Below the pieces are notes generated by a model. The model saw nothing but the letters and a program-made list of their open reading frames with translations. It was not told the origin of the DNA and made no database searches. Positions 33,204 through 42,079 of a DNA stretch of 64,000 nucleotides are shown here, piece after piece. The stretch is taken from contig NZ_CP145732.1 in the NCBI RefSeq assembly GCF_036884845.1, positions 3,906,001 to 3,970,000 on the forward strand, read 5' to 3'. Made by a program: the position numbers and the translations under genes. Within the stretch, counting starts at the first letter, position 1. Every line of letters begins with the position of its first letter. This DNA comes from Pseudomonas sp. MAG733B. GTDB lineage: Bacteria; Pseudomonadota; Gammaproteobacteria; Pseudomonadales; Pseudomonadaceae.

Positions 33204-33220
33204 AAAAAAAACAACAGGAG
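33204..33220 (+). promoter_or_regulatory. A-rich Hfq/Crc-type motif at ribosome-binding site
   Basis: AAAAAAAACAACAGGAG directly before the FAD dehydrogenase gene contains the AAnAAnAA pattern bound by Hfq with Crc in Pseudomonas, overlapping the Shine-Dalgarno sequence. Confidence 0.5.
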
Positions 33221-33228
33221 ATCCCTGC

Positions 33229-34653
33229 ATGCAAGGCCCGGCGATCCATACCTTCGATTTCAAAACGCTGCCATCAGCGCTGCTTGATGAACTCACTGCG
33301 CTGCTAGGTGACAGATTCAGTTGTTCGTCGAGTGTTCGTGAGCACCACGGCTGTGACATATCTGCCCTCGATCCGATGCCGCCACAAGCAGTGGCCTTCG
33401 TGAACAGCCTTGCAGAGATCGTCAGTGTGCAGAAGGTCTGCCACGACCATCGCGTGCCGATCATTCCGTACGGCAGCGGCAGTTCGCTGGAAGGTTGGCT
33501 GCATGCGGTACATGGCGGCATCTGCATCGACGTCTCGGGCATGAATCAAATCCTCGAAGTGCGGGTCGACGACATGGACGTCACCGTACAACCGGGCGTG
33601 ACGCGCAAGCAGTTGAATGCCGCCTTGCACGGGACAGGCCTGTTCTTCCCTATCGATCCGGGGGCTGACGCCTCGTTGGGCGGCATGGCGGCCACTCGCG
33701 CTTCGGGCACCAACGCAGTGCGCTACGGAACGATGCGCGAAAATGTCCTGGCGATGAAAGCTGTCCTTGCGGATGGCCGTGTGCTGCAGACCGGTGGCCG
33801 GGCCCGCAAATCGTCGGCTGGCTATGACCTGACGCACCTGTTGGTGGGCTCCGGCGGAACCTTGGCGACCATCGCCGAGCTGACGGTGAAACTGCATCCG
33901 ATCCCGGAAGCCATTTCCGCGGCAGTGTGCAATTTCCCTAGCGTTGATCACGCGGTGCGCACGGTTATTCAGGCCATCCAGTTGGGCATTCCAATGGCGC
34001 GCGTCGAGCTGATCGATGCGTTGACGGTTCGCGCGCTGAACGCCTACAGCAAGACTTCGCTGCAAGAAGTCCCCTGCCTGTTCTTTGAGCTGCATGGCTC
34101 CGAATCCAGCGTCAAGGAGCAAGTGGAAACGCTGCGCATGCTTGCCGACGACCAGGGTGGGCAGGACTTCGAATGGGCGCTGCATCCTGAAGATCGCACC
34201 CGACTGTGGCAGGCACGGCACGATGCTTATTTTGCGGCACTGGCACTGCGCCCCGGTTGCCGCTCGGTGACCACCGATGCGGTCGTACCGATCTCGCGAC
34301 TGGCCGAGTGCATCGAGGCGACTGCCGTCGATCTGCTGGAACACGATTTGCTCGCTCCCATTTTCGGCCACGTTGGCGATGGCAACTTTCATGCGGTGAT
34401 CCTGATCGACCCGGATGATCCGGATCAAGTCGAGCGGGCCGACTCCGTCGCGCACCGACTGGCCGAACGCGCTATCGCCATGAACGGTTCATGCACAGGA
34501 GAACACGGTGTCGGCCTGACCAAACAATCATTCCTGCCAGCGGAATTCGGCCAGAACGCGGTGGACACCATGGCGGCCATCAAGGCCGCGCTGGACCCGC
34601 AACAATTAATGAATCCCGGGAAGATCTTTTCCCGTGGTACACCGGCCGCGTAA
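33229..34653 (+). CDS. FAD-linked D-2-hydroxyacid dehydrogenase (LDHD/GlcD-like)
   Basis: 474 residues: a PCMH-type FAD-binding domain at about 50-230 (PYGSGSSLEGW, DPGADASLGGMAATRASGTNAVRYGTMRENVLAMKAVLADG) and a C-terminal oxidase domain ending FGHVGDGNFHAVI and NGSCTGEHGVGLTK. This is the D-lactate dehydrogenase (cytochrome) / glycolate oxidase D group, oxidising a D-2-hydroxyacid with electrons to cytochrome or quinone. It lies between the epimerase-like gene and a LysR/MFS/OprD set, so it may oxidise a product of that pathway. An A-rich motif overlaps its ribosome-binding site. Confidence 0.92.
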   Translation: MQGPAIHTFDFKTLPSALLDELTALLGDRFSCSSSVREHHGCDISALDPMPPQAVAFVNSLAEIVSVQKVCHDHRVPIIPYGSGSSLEGWLHAVHGGICIDVSGMNQILEVRVDDMDVTVQPGVTRKQLNAALHGTGLFFPIDPGADASLGGMAATRASGTNAVRYGTMRENVLAMKAVLADGRVLQTGGRARKSSAGYDLTHLLVGSGGTLATIAELTVKLHPIPEAISAAVCNFPSVDHAVRTVIQAIQLGIPMARVELIDALTVRALNAYSKTSLQEVPCLFFELHGSESSVKEQVETLRMLADDQGGQDFEWALHPEDRTRLWQARHDAYFAALALRPGCRSVTTDAVVPISRLAECIEATAVDLLEHDLLAPIFGHVGDGNFHAVILIDPDDPDQVERADSVAHRLAERAIAMNGSCTGEHGVGLTKQSFLPAEFGQNAVDTMAAIKAALDPQQLMNPGKIFSRGTPAA

Positions 34654-34675
34654 ACCGGGTTGCAGGAGGTTCGCT

Positions 34676-35623
34676 ATGGAATTCCGTCAACTCAAATACT
34701 TTGTCGCCGTTGCCGATGCAGGCAGCCTGTCAGCGGCTGCCCGCAAAGTGCTGATTGCTCAATCGGCGTTAAGCAAGCAGATGAGTGCTCTTGAGGCCGA
34801 GTTGGGTGTGACGCTGTTCCATCGCGGCAACAGCGGCATCTCCATCAATGAAGCAGGCCAGGTGTTTTACGAGTACGCCTTGGGCATCCTAAAGCAAATG
34901 CGCGATGCCAAGGCAGCGGTTCTGCCGGGGCATGGTGTGTTGACGGGTTCTATCGTGGTGGCGTTGCCACAGAGCGTGTCGCCGATCGTTGCTCTGCCGC
35001 TGTTGCAGGCTGTAGGCCGGACCTACCCTCAGGTGGAGTTGCAACTGAACGAAGAGTTGACCGGCAATCTGGTCGACCAGTTGATCCGGGGCAGCGTCGA
35101 TATCGCGCTGTTCACGCCAACGGGATTGCCGGCGGAAGTGAGCTTCACGCCACTGATCGAAGAAGACCTCTATCTGATACATCGCGCCAATGACCCGGAG
35201 GCGCCGTTGCCCGGCGAGGTGACGTTGAGCCAAGGCGTGGCGCGCCCGCTGGTCTTTCCCAGCAAGGCCCACAGTCACAGCACCCGTGCCATCGTCGACC
35301 AGGCGCTGGAACAGCAAAAGCGCTCGCCAGCCGCAGTGGCCATGGAAGTCAACTCGGTCTACATCCTCAAAAGCGCCGTCGAGGCTGGCATCGGACCGAC
35401 GATCATGCCGCTCAACCTGGTGGTGCGCGAGGTCGCCGAAGGTCGTCTGGTGGCCCACCCGTTTGCGGCGCCCGGTGTGTTTCGCACACTGGGTATCTGC
35501 ACCTGCGGGACGCGACCGGCCAGCAACTTGCGTACCTTGATCGCGCAGTTGATCACCCAGGTCGTGCACGACATGTGCCGTTCAGGCGAATGGCCTTCCA
35601 CACGGTTACTGCCGCCCCCCTGA
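34676..35623 (+). CDS. LysR-family transcriptional regulator
   Basis: 315 residues from MEFRQLKYFVAVADAGSLSAAARKV, helix-turn-helix at about 15-45 (AAARKVLIAQSALSKQMSALE) and the LysR substrate domain. ATG 34676 has GCAGGAGG upstream; the open frame starts 14 codons earlier. It resembles the Nac/CbbR-like group. It reads in the same direction as the dehydrogenase before it and the MFS gene after it, and probably controls one or both. Confidence 0.9.
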   Translation: MEFRQLKYFVAVADAGSLSAAARKVLIAQSALSKQMSALEAELGVTLFHRGNSGISINEAGQVFYEYALGILKQMRDAKAAVLPGHGVLTGSIVVALPQSVSPIVALPLLQAVGRTYPQVELQLNEELTGNLVDQLIRGSVDIALFTPTGLPAEVSFTPLIEEDLYLIHRANDPEAPLPGEVTLSQGVARPLVFPSKAHSHSTRAIVDQALEQQKRSPAAVAMEVNSVYILKSAVEAGIGPTIMPLNLVVREVAEGRLVAHPFAAPGVFRTLGICTCGTRPASNLRTLIAQLITQVVHDMCRSGEWPSTRLLPPP

Positions 35624-35647
35624 ATACCCGTTTCATCTTCGCTTCGA

Positions 35648-35660
35648 CAACAACAATAAA
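35648..35660 (+). promoter_or_regulatory. A-rich Hfq/Crc-type motif before the MFS gene
   Basis: ACAACAACAATAA, containing AACAACAA, about 11 bases before the MFS ATG and just before its Shine-Dalgarno sequence. Confidence 0.5.
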
Positions 35661-35670
35661 GAGGCTAACC

Positions 35671-36990
35671 ATGAACCAACCTCCACTCCCAACGGGCGTG
35701 ATGCCTGACCACGCCTTGAAATCGGCCTACCGAAAGACGGCCTGGCGAATTATTCCGCTACTGATCGCCTGTTATCTGGTGGCTTATCTGGATCGGGTCA
35801 ATGTCGGTTTCGCCAAGTTACAGATGCTCGACGACTTGAAATTCAGTGAAGCCGTTTATGGCTTGGGCGCGGGTATTTTCTTCCTCGGTTATCTGATTTT
35901 CGAAATTCCCAGCAACATCGCCCTGCACCGCTTCGGCGCTCGTCGCTGGATTGCCCGGATCATGGTCAGCTGGGGTTTTCTGTCGGCGGCAATGATGTTC
36001 ATCGAGACGCCGTTGGCCTTCTATGCGTTGAGGCTGCTGATCGGTATCGCCGAGGCGGGATTCTTTCCCGGCATTATCTTCTACCTCACCACCTGGTTCC
36101 CCAGCCATCGCCGCGGGGTGATGACTGCGATGTTCATCATGGCCCTGCCCGTCTCCAGCATGTTCGGCGCGGTTATCTCCGGTCTGATCCTGCAGCACTT
36201 CAACGGCGTCGCCGGTTATGCGGGATGGCAATGGCTGTTTGTCATTGAGGGGCTGCCAGCAGTGGCGTTGGGGGCTGCGGTGTTCTTCCTGCTGCGCGAC
36301 AGAATCGCTGATGCTCACTGGCTGACGCCTGAAGAGCGCCAGGGCATGCAGGCCGCCATCGACCGTGAGGCGTCGCAAAAACAGAGCCATCGCCTGCGCG
36401 ACGGTTTGCTCAACCCGCAGATCTGGCTGCTCGGCGCCGTGTACTTCTGCCTGGTGCTGGGCCAATACGTGATCAGCTTCTGGTTGCCCACCATCATCCG
36501 CAACAGCGGCGTGCAACAACCGGCGGTGATCGGTGTACTGAGTGCCATTCCCTATGCGGCAGCCGCTATCGCAATGGTCCTGGTGGGGCGCAGTTCGGAT
36601 CGGCATGGAGAGTACCGGTGGCATTTGGCGATTTGCGCCGGCATTGGCGCGCTGGGTATCGCCTTCGGCACTTACTTCGGGGACAACCTGTTACTGGGCA
36701 TGATCGGCCTGACCATAGGCACGGCCGCGATGGTCAGCAGCCTGCCGGTTTTCTGGGGCATGCCCAGCGCCGTGGTCGGCGGTGCCGCCGCAGCGACTGG
36801 CGTGGCGTTGATCAATTCATTAGGCAACATTGCCGGCTTCTTCAGCACGATTGTGGTGGGTTGGCTGACCCAAGTAACCGGCACCACCCACGCAGCCATG
36901 TACATCATGGCTGCGATATTGGTCGTCGGTGGCGGGCTCGGCCTGCTGGTGTACCGCCTGCGCCCTACCCCTGCCGCCCAGGCAGCTTGA
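35671..36990 (+). CDS. MFS transporter, ACS (anion:cation symporter) type
   Basis: 439 residues with 12 membrane segments. The N-terminal motif YLVAYLDRVNVGFAKLQM, followed by LGAGIFFLGYLIFEIPSNIALHRFGARRWIARIMVSWG, is characteristic of the ACS/phthalate-permease family, which takes up carboxylates such as tartrate or hydroxyacids. I chose ATG 35671; the frame opens 32 codons earlier, inside the LysR gene. A D-2-hydroxyacid dehydrogenase two genes upstream fits uptake of a hydroxyacid. AGAGG lies 7 bases upstream. Confidence 0.92.
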   Translation: MNQPPLPTGVMPDHALKSAYRKTAWRIIPLLIACYLVAYLDRVNVGFAKLQMLDDLKFSEAVYGLGAGIFFLGYLIFEIPSNIALHRFGARRWIARIMVSWGFLSAAMMFIETPLAFYALRLLIGIAEAGFFPGIIFYLTTWFPSHRRGVMTAMFIMALPVSSMFGAVISGLILQHFNGVAGYAGWQWLFVIEGLPAVALGAAVFFLLRDRIADAHWLTPEERQGMQAAIDREASQKQSHRLRDGLLNPQIWLLGAVYFCLVLGQYVISFWLPTIIRNSGVQQPAVIGVLSAIPYAAAAIAMVLVGRSSDRHGEYRWHLAICAGIGALGIAFGTYFGDNLLLGMIGLTIGTAAMVSSLPVFWGMPSAVVGGAAAATGVALINSLGNIAGFFSTIVVGWLTQVTGTTHAAMYIMAAILVVGGGLGLLVYRLRPTPAAQAA

Positions 36991-37082
36991 TGCACTGACA
37001 CCGTAACCAGCTGAGTCCCGGCAACGCCCTGATGAAACTTACAGGGCGCGGCTGAACTCGCCTGGAAAAAACCTGCGTGGCT

Positions 37083-37106
37083 AAAAAACAACAATAAAAA
37101 CAACAG
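37083..37106 (+). promoter_or_regulatory. double A-rich Hfq/Crc-type motif before the OprD-family gene
   Basis: Two AACAACAA-like segments in tandem (AAAACAACAATAAAAACAAC), followed by AGGAG. This is the strongest such motif in the window. Confidence 0.55.
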
Positions 37107-37118
37107 GAGCAAATAACA

Positions 37119-38453
37119 GTGACGAAAGTCTTCCCGGTAAAACCGGCATTACTGTCGACCATGGGCTGCTTATTGGCCGGGCCCGCCCCTGCGTATGCAG
37201 ACTTCATTGCGGACGGCCACGGAGCCCTGAACGTGCGCAATTTCTACTTCAACAACGATTATAGAAATCAGCCAGGCCCCCAGGGACAGAGCAAAATACG
37301 CGAATGGGGCAATGGCTTCATGCTGGATCTCAAGTCGGGCTATACCGATGGCGCCTTAGGCTTCGGCCTGGATGTACTGGGTACTTTGGGCGTACGTCTG
37401 GACGGCGGAGCGGGCAATCATCGGGGCAGCTCGATGTTTCCCGACAACAGCGACGGCACGGCAGTCGATGAGTTCAGCCGGCTTGGCGTTGCCGTCAAAG
37501 CGAAACTGTCAAACACCGAACTCAGGGTCGGGACGCTACTACCCAAGCTGCCGATCCTGATTTCCAATGACGGCAGACTGCTCCCGCAAACATTTGAAGG
37601 TGCAATGCTCACCTCCAAAGCCCTCGACAACCTGACGCTGGTGGGTGGACGCATCAACAAAGCCACCGGGCGCGCTTCAACTAACGATGCCGGATTGGCC
37701 GTTTCTGGAGGACGACGTGAAAGCAATGATTTTTCCTTCGCCGGCGCAGACTATCAATTCAACAAACAGCTGCTCTTACAGTACTACCACGCCAAACTCG
37801 AAAATTATTACGATCAAGACTTTCTCGGCTTGACGCACACGTTCCCGATTATCGAAGGGCAAACATTCAAGACGGATTTACGCTACTTCCGAACTCGGGC
37901 GGAGGGTAAAAACGACAGTCCCCAGGGGCGCGCCGCCGGCTACACACTCAGCGGCTATGGCGACACGCCGGGCCGTATCGATAACGACACGTGGGCCGCG
38001 ATGCTCACTTACAACGTGGGCGGCCATTCGTTGATGGGGGGCTATCAACGGGTTTCCTCCGGCAGCAACTTCACTCAATTGAACCAGGCAAGCACCGGTG
38101 AAGGTGCCGCCGGCGCCAGTACCTATCTGCCTACGGATCGCTTCGTCTCAAGCTTTCTGCGGGCGGGAGAAGATACCGCGTTCGGCATGTATGCCTACAA
38201 CTTCGTGGCGTCTGGATTGCCCGGCCTTACTGCATCCATTGGCTATTACCATGGCACGCACATTAAACAATCCGGTGCTGCTGATGCCCGGGAATGGGAG
38301 CGCGACATCATTGTTGATTACGTCATTCAAAGCGGCAGTTTTCAGGGGTTGGGCCTGGGCCTTAGAAACGCAACGCTTCGAAGCGGAGTACCGAGTGACG
38401 GAGCTCAGGACCAGACTCGACTCGTGATGTCCTACACACTTGCCTTGTTTTGA
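37119..38453 (+). CDS. OprD-family outer-membrane porin
   Basis: 444 residues with a signal peptide (ending near AYADF) and the OprD pattern: GALNVRNFYFNNDYRN, WGNGFMLDLKSGYTDGALGFGLDVLGTLGVRLDGG, a long run of amphipathic strands and the C-terminal MSYTLALF ending in Phe. OprD-family porins import amino acids or carboxylates across the outer membrane. It starts with GTG 37119 with AGGAG upstream. Directly after the ACS-type MFS gene, so the pair probably handles one carboxylate substrate. Confidence 0.93.
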   Translation: MTKVFPVKPALLSTMGCLLAGPAPAYADFIADGHGALNVRNFYFNNDYRNQPGPQGQSKIREWGNGFMLDLKSGYTDGALGFGLDVLGTLGVRLDGGAGNHRGSSMFPDNSDGTAVDEFSRLGVAVKAKLSNTELRVGTLLPKLPILISNDGRLLPQTFEGAMLTSKALDNLTLVGGRINKATGRASTNDAGLAVSGGRRESNDFSFAGADYQFNKQLLLQYYHAKLENYYDQDFLGLTHTFPIIEGQTFKTDLRYFRTRAEGKNDSPQGRAAGYTLSGYGDTPGRIDNDTWAAMLTYNVGGHSLMGGYQRVSSGSNFTQLNQASTGEGAAGASTYLPTDRFVSSFLRAGEDTAFGMYAYNFVASGLPGLTASIGYYHGTHIKQSGAADAREWERDIIVDYVIQSGSFQGLGLGLRNATLRSGVPSDGAQDQTRLVMSYTLALF

Positions 38454-38485
38454 ATTCGAACCCGACAACAGCTTCCTGACTTCTT

Positions 38486-38507
38486 CCCGGCCACGCTCGT
38501 GGCCGGG
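38486..38507. promoter_or_regulatory. perfect GC palindrome between oprD-like and TetR genes
   Basis: CCCGGCCACG-CT-CGTGGCCGGG, 10-base arms, 12 bases before the TetR ATG and 33 after the porin stop. It could be a terminator without T-run or the TetR autoregulatory operator. Confidence 0.45.
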
Positions 38508-38518
38508 CAACGGTAATC

Positions 38519-39145
38519 ATGATGACTAAAACGACAAGCACGCCGTCCACGCACGTCGCCGTGTCCAGGTTAGAGGCTATCCGCAGTGTTGCGCTGCGCA
38601 TGTTCGTCACTGAGGGCTACCAGTCCGTGAGCCTGCGTCAACTCGCCGAGCAGGCTGGCATTCAAGCGGGTTCGCTGTATCACCACATCGAAAGTAAACA
38701 ATGCCTGCTGTTCGATTTCATTGAAGAACATGAATATCGCCTGCTCAACTGCGTCAGCAAACCTCCCCTCGCCCCGTTGGACCCAAGGTCTGCACTAGGG
38801 CACTACCTCGGCGCTTACTTGCGATGTTCCCTGGCACGGCGCGATGAGCACCTATTGGCCATGCGCGAGCATTGCTGCCTGGAGCCCGCTCAACAGGCAA
38901 GAATCCAAGGATTACGCGACAAACAGACGCAGATTTTGAAAGAGATCATCCGATCGGGTATGGCGCGAAGGCACTTCCAGGTGGATGACCTTGATATCGC
39001 GGTGGCTACTGTACGGGCCATGCTCGATGGCGCGGTGTTCGGGCCAGTCGGCAACGACTGCCGGGCCGAAGTACTCATCAAGACTTTGCAGCAGATGGTG
39101 CTTCGGTCACTGCTCAGTGTGGATGCCGAGCCGCACAGGTTTTGA
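38519..39145 (+). CDS. TetR-family transcriptional regulator
   Basis: 208 residues with N-terminal helix-turn-helix at about 25-65 (MFVTEGYQSVSLRQLAEQAGIQAGSLYHHIESKQCLLF) and an all-alpha ligand domain. It reads with the upstream MFS-porin set but probably has its own promoter. Targets unknown; the palindrome at 38486 is a candidate site. Confidence 0.9.
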   Translation: MMTKTTSTPSTHVAVSRLEAIRSVALRMFVTEGYQSVSLRQLAEQAGIQAGSLYHHIESKQCLLFDFIEEHEYRLLNCVSKPPLAPLDPRSALGHYLGAYLRCSLARRDEHLLAMREHCCLEPAQQARIQGLRDKQTQILKEIIRSGMARRHFQVDDLDIAVATVRAMLDGAVFGPVGNDCRAEVLIKTLQQMVLRSLLSVDAEPHRF

Positions 39146-39293
39146 GTGAGGAATGGCACTAACCAGATGGAAGAATTGACGGTACGTTTTTGGCAGATGT
39201 AGGGATCGCACCCACTGATATGCCAGAAGATACTGATATTTCCAGCACTCTGCAGGGTCCCGCCCGGCATTTCGCACACCCATAATTGGCCTA

Positions 39294-39301
39294 CAACAAC
39301 A
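39294..39301 (+). promoter_or_regulatory. A-rich Hfq/Crc-type motif before the amino acid ABC operon
   Basis: AACAACAA within CTACAACAACAAAGGGG, about 30 bases before the permease ATG. Weaker evidence because of the distance to the start codon. Confidence 0.4.
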
Positions 39302-39329
39302 AAGGGGCTCACCCTGAGGTACGTAGGCC

Positions 39330-40295
39330 ATGTACAAAGACCATATCGTCAAGGCTCGCATGACTGACAGCGCCCTGTTCATGGGAGCGGTCGCGGCGGT
39401 CATTTTCATCATCACGCTTATCTGCGGTGTGGGTGAAGGTCGACTGTCCAATTTGATGGGGCCAATCGTTCTGGACTTGAAAGCACCTCTGGCGCGTGAC
39501 ATCGCGGTTGGGGGCACCTTCACCATCACGGTTGTACTGAACCTGTTCATCCTTGGCCGGTTTCCCTTGCGGGCGCAGATCATCACGGTCTGGTGCGAAT
39601 TGCTGGTGCTGTTCCTTTTATTCTTCGACACCTTCAATCTTTCCTACAGCTTCATCGCGACCAAAGTGGGCTTCATGATTACCCAAGGGGTTTTCACCAC
39701 CGTCTATGTGTCCGCGATTTCCATTGCCATTGCATTCGTCCTGGCATTGTTGGGTGCGACAGCCCGTTTATCTTCCAACGGTTTCGCCATTGCCATCGCC
39801 AGCTTCTACACCTCGTTTTTTCGCGGTGTTCCGCTACTCATCCAGATCTATCTCATCTACCTGGGCATTCCTCAACTCGGCTACGTGGTCGGTGCCGTGC
39901 CGGCAGGGATTCTGGCGCTATCGCTGTGCTATGGCGCCTATATGACGGAGATCTTCCGTGGCGGGATCAGCAGCATCTCCCGCGGTCAGTGGGAAGCCTC
40001 TCGGGCGATTGGCCTGAATCCCTTTCAAACGATGACTCGCGTCATTCTCCCGCAGTCCATGCGCCTGATCATTCCGCCAACGGGTAACCAGTTCATTTCG
40101 ATGCTCAAGGACAGCTCGCTGGTGTCCGTGATCGGCGTCTGGGAGTTGATGTTCCTGGCGCGGACACAAGGACGCGCCGAGTTCCGTCACCTGGAAATGC
40201 TCATCACCGCAGCCGTGCTTTATTGGCTGCTGTCGATCGTGCTGGAAACCGTTCAGTCGCGCCTGGAAAAACACTTCAATCGCGCCCACCGCTGA
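39330..40295 (+). CDS. polar amino acid ABC transporter permease
   Basis: 321 residues, longer than the usual 220-250: the first 110 contain extra hydrophobic segments before the conserved core (IATKVGFMITQGVFTTVYVSAISIAIAFV, FFRGVPLLIQIYLIYLG). The EAA motif EASRAIGLNPFQTMTRVILP is intact. Only one permease gene is present, so the transporter is probably a homodimer in the membrane. Followed 15 bases later by the ATPase gene. Confidence 0.92.
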   Translation: MYKDHIVKARMTDSALFMGAVAAVIFIITLICGVGEGRLSNLMGPIVLDLKAPLARDIAVGGTFTITVVLNLFILGRFPLRAQIITVWCELLVLFLLFFDTFNLSYSFIATKVGFMITQGVFTTVYVSAISIAIAFVLALLGATARLSSNGFAIAIASFYTSFFRGVPLLIQIYLIYLGIPQLGYVVGAVPAGILALSLCYGAYMTEIFRGGISSISRGQWEASRAIGLNPFQTMTRVILPQSMRLIIPPTGNQFISMLKDSSLVSVIGVWELMFLARTQGRAEFRHLEMLITAAVLYWLLSIVLETVQSRLEKHFNRAHR

Positions 40296-40310
40296 ATCAG
40301 GAGCATTACG

Positions 40311-41081
40311 ATGAATCAGCCGTCAGCTTCAGCAGTCATTGCCCCGTACCCCGCCATATCGATTCACGAGATGCATAAATGGTATGGCGATTTTCATGTG
40401 CTCAAGGGCATCGACCTGCACATTTCAAGCGGCGAAATAGTGGTCGTGTGCGGCCCCTCGGGTTCCGGAAAGTCGACACTGATTCGCTGCCTGAATCTGC
40501 TGGAAGACTTCCAGAAAGGTAAGGTCTTCATCGACGGAATCGAGTTGACCCGCCACGCCGCCTGCGTCGCGAGCATACGGCGCCAGGTCGGCATGGTGTT
40601 TCAGCAGTTCAACCTGTTTCCACACATGACCGTGCTGGAAAACCTCATGCTGGGACCGCGCCTTGTCAGCAAGCTCAGCGAATCCGAGGCTCGCGAACTG
40701 GCCTGTGAATACCTTGATCGAGTACGGATCGGCAACCAGGCGGATAAATACCCCAGCCAGCTCTCGGGCGGCCAGCAGCAACGCGTTGCAATCGCCCGCG
40801 CCCTTTGCATGCGACCGCGCGTCATGCTGTTCGACGAACCCACCTCGGCGCTCGACCCTGAAATGGTCAAGGAAGTGCTGGACGTGATGGGTGAACTGGC
40901 CCAGGACGGCATCACGATGGTGTGTGTCACCCACGAGATGGGTTTCGCCCGGCGGGTTGCTGACCGAGTCATCTTCATGGATGAGGGTTGCATCCTCGAA
41001 CAAGCCAAGCCCACTGAGTTTTTTGAAAACCCACAGCATGAACGTACCCGGGAATTCCTTTCACAGATTCTCAGCCACTGA
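40311..41081 (+). CDS. polar amino acid ABC transporter ATP-binding protein
   Basis: 256 residues with Walker [11 protein letters not shown]-loop [21 protein letters not shown], signature [15 protein letters not shown], Walker [13 protein letters not shown] and H-loop [15 protein letters not shown], the GlnQ/HisP type. Middle gene of the permease-ATPase-binding protein operon. Confidence 0.95.
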   Translation: MNQPSASAVIAPYPAISIHEMHKWYGDFHVLKGIDLHISSGEIVVVCGPSGSGKSTLIRCLNLLEDFQKGKVFIDGIELTRHAACVASIRRQVGMVFQQFNLFPHMTVLENLMLGPRLVSKLSESEARELACEYLDRVRIGNQADKYPSQLSGGQQQRVAIARALCMRPRVMLFDEPTSALDPEMVKEVLDVMGELAQDGITMVCVTHEMGFARRVADRVIFMDEGCILEQAKPTEFFENPQHERTREFLSQILSH

Positions 41082-41149
41082 GAAGCATCGCCACGAAGTC
41101 ATCGACAAAAACAAAAAAAATCGCACTCAAGATACCTGGAGGCTTACTC

Positions 41150-41989
41150 ATGATCTCGATCACACGCATCTTCACTGCAGCCGCTATCGCCACCGCCGTC
41201 ACGATCACCACAGGCGCCGCCTGGGCGGGTTCGACGCTCGACCGCATCCATGAAACCAAGGTGATCAAAGTGGCCACCGCGGCAAACTGGCCACCGCAAT
41301 CGTTCCTGGGCCCGGACAATAAACTGCAAGGGTTTGATATTGATGTCGCCACCGAAATCGGCCGGCGCCTGGGTAGCAAAGTCGACTTCGTGACACCCGA
41401 ATACGGAATCATCACCGCCGGACGCTGGTCGAGTCGCTGGGACTTGTCGGTCGGTTCCATGACGCCAACCACCGAGCGCGCCCGCGTCCTCGATTTCCCC
41501 GCGATTTATTACTACACGCCCTATGTGTTCGCAGTGCACAAGGATGCCGCCGGGACTCAGGCGGCGGACCTCAACGACAAGACTATCGGCGTCGAAGCGG
41601 GCACCACATCGGAAGACTATATCAATCATCGGCTCAAGATCGACGCCCCCGATGTGCCAGCGTTTACCTACGATGTCACCGCTGGCGAGGTGAAGACTTA
41701 TGGCGACAGCATGGGCCCTCTCGATGATTTGCGCATGGGCAACGGCGTCAGACTGAATGCCACCTTGTCCGCGCTGCCAACCGTTGTGGCAGCAGTCAAA
41801 AACGGCTATCCCATCGTCAGAGTGGAAGGCAAACCCGCTTACTACGAACCGTTGGCCATCGCCGTGGATAAAGGTGATGAGGCGTTCAACAGCGCGCTGA
41901 CCAAGACCGTTGCCGACATGAAAGCCGATGGCACGCTCAAGAAACTTTCTGAAAAGTGGTACGGCGCCGATCTCACCGCAGTGCAATAA
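41150..41989 (+). CDS. amino acid ABC transporter substrate-binding protein
   Basis: 279 residues with signal peptide (MISITRIFTAAAIATAVTITTGAAWAGS) and periplasmic-binding-protein family 3 motifs (TKVIKVATAANWPPQSFLGPDNKLQGFDIDVATEIGRRLG). An A-rich stretch at 41105-41120 precedes it. It probably delivers an amine or amino acid to be oxidised by the next gene. Confidence 0.93.
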   Translation: MISITRIFTAAAIATAVTITTGAAWAGSTLDRIHETKVIKVATAANWPPQSFLGPDNKLQGFDIDVATEIGRRLGSKVDFVTPEYGIITAGRWSSRWDLSVGSMTPTTERARVLDFPAIYYYTPYVFAVHKDAAGTQAADLNDKTIGVEAGTTSEDYINHRLKIDAPDVPAFTYDVTAGEVKTYGDSMGPLDDLRMGNGVRLNATLSALPTVVAAVKNGYPIVRVEGKPAYYEPLAIAVDKGDEAFNSALTKTVADMKADGTLKKLSEKWYGADLTAVQ

Positions 41990-42079
41990 AGCCCAGGTGC
42001 AATAAACCCAAGCATGGCAGGCGCCCGTTTTCAACGTGGCGCACTGCATGTCTGCGCCCGAAAAAGGACAACGGACTTC

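Noticed and set aside
32202..33542. Minus-strand open frame of 446 codons
   Set aside because: Antisense to the proline racemase family gene and the dehydrogenase gene, spanning the terminator between them; no domain can be seen.
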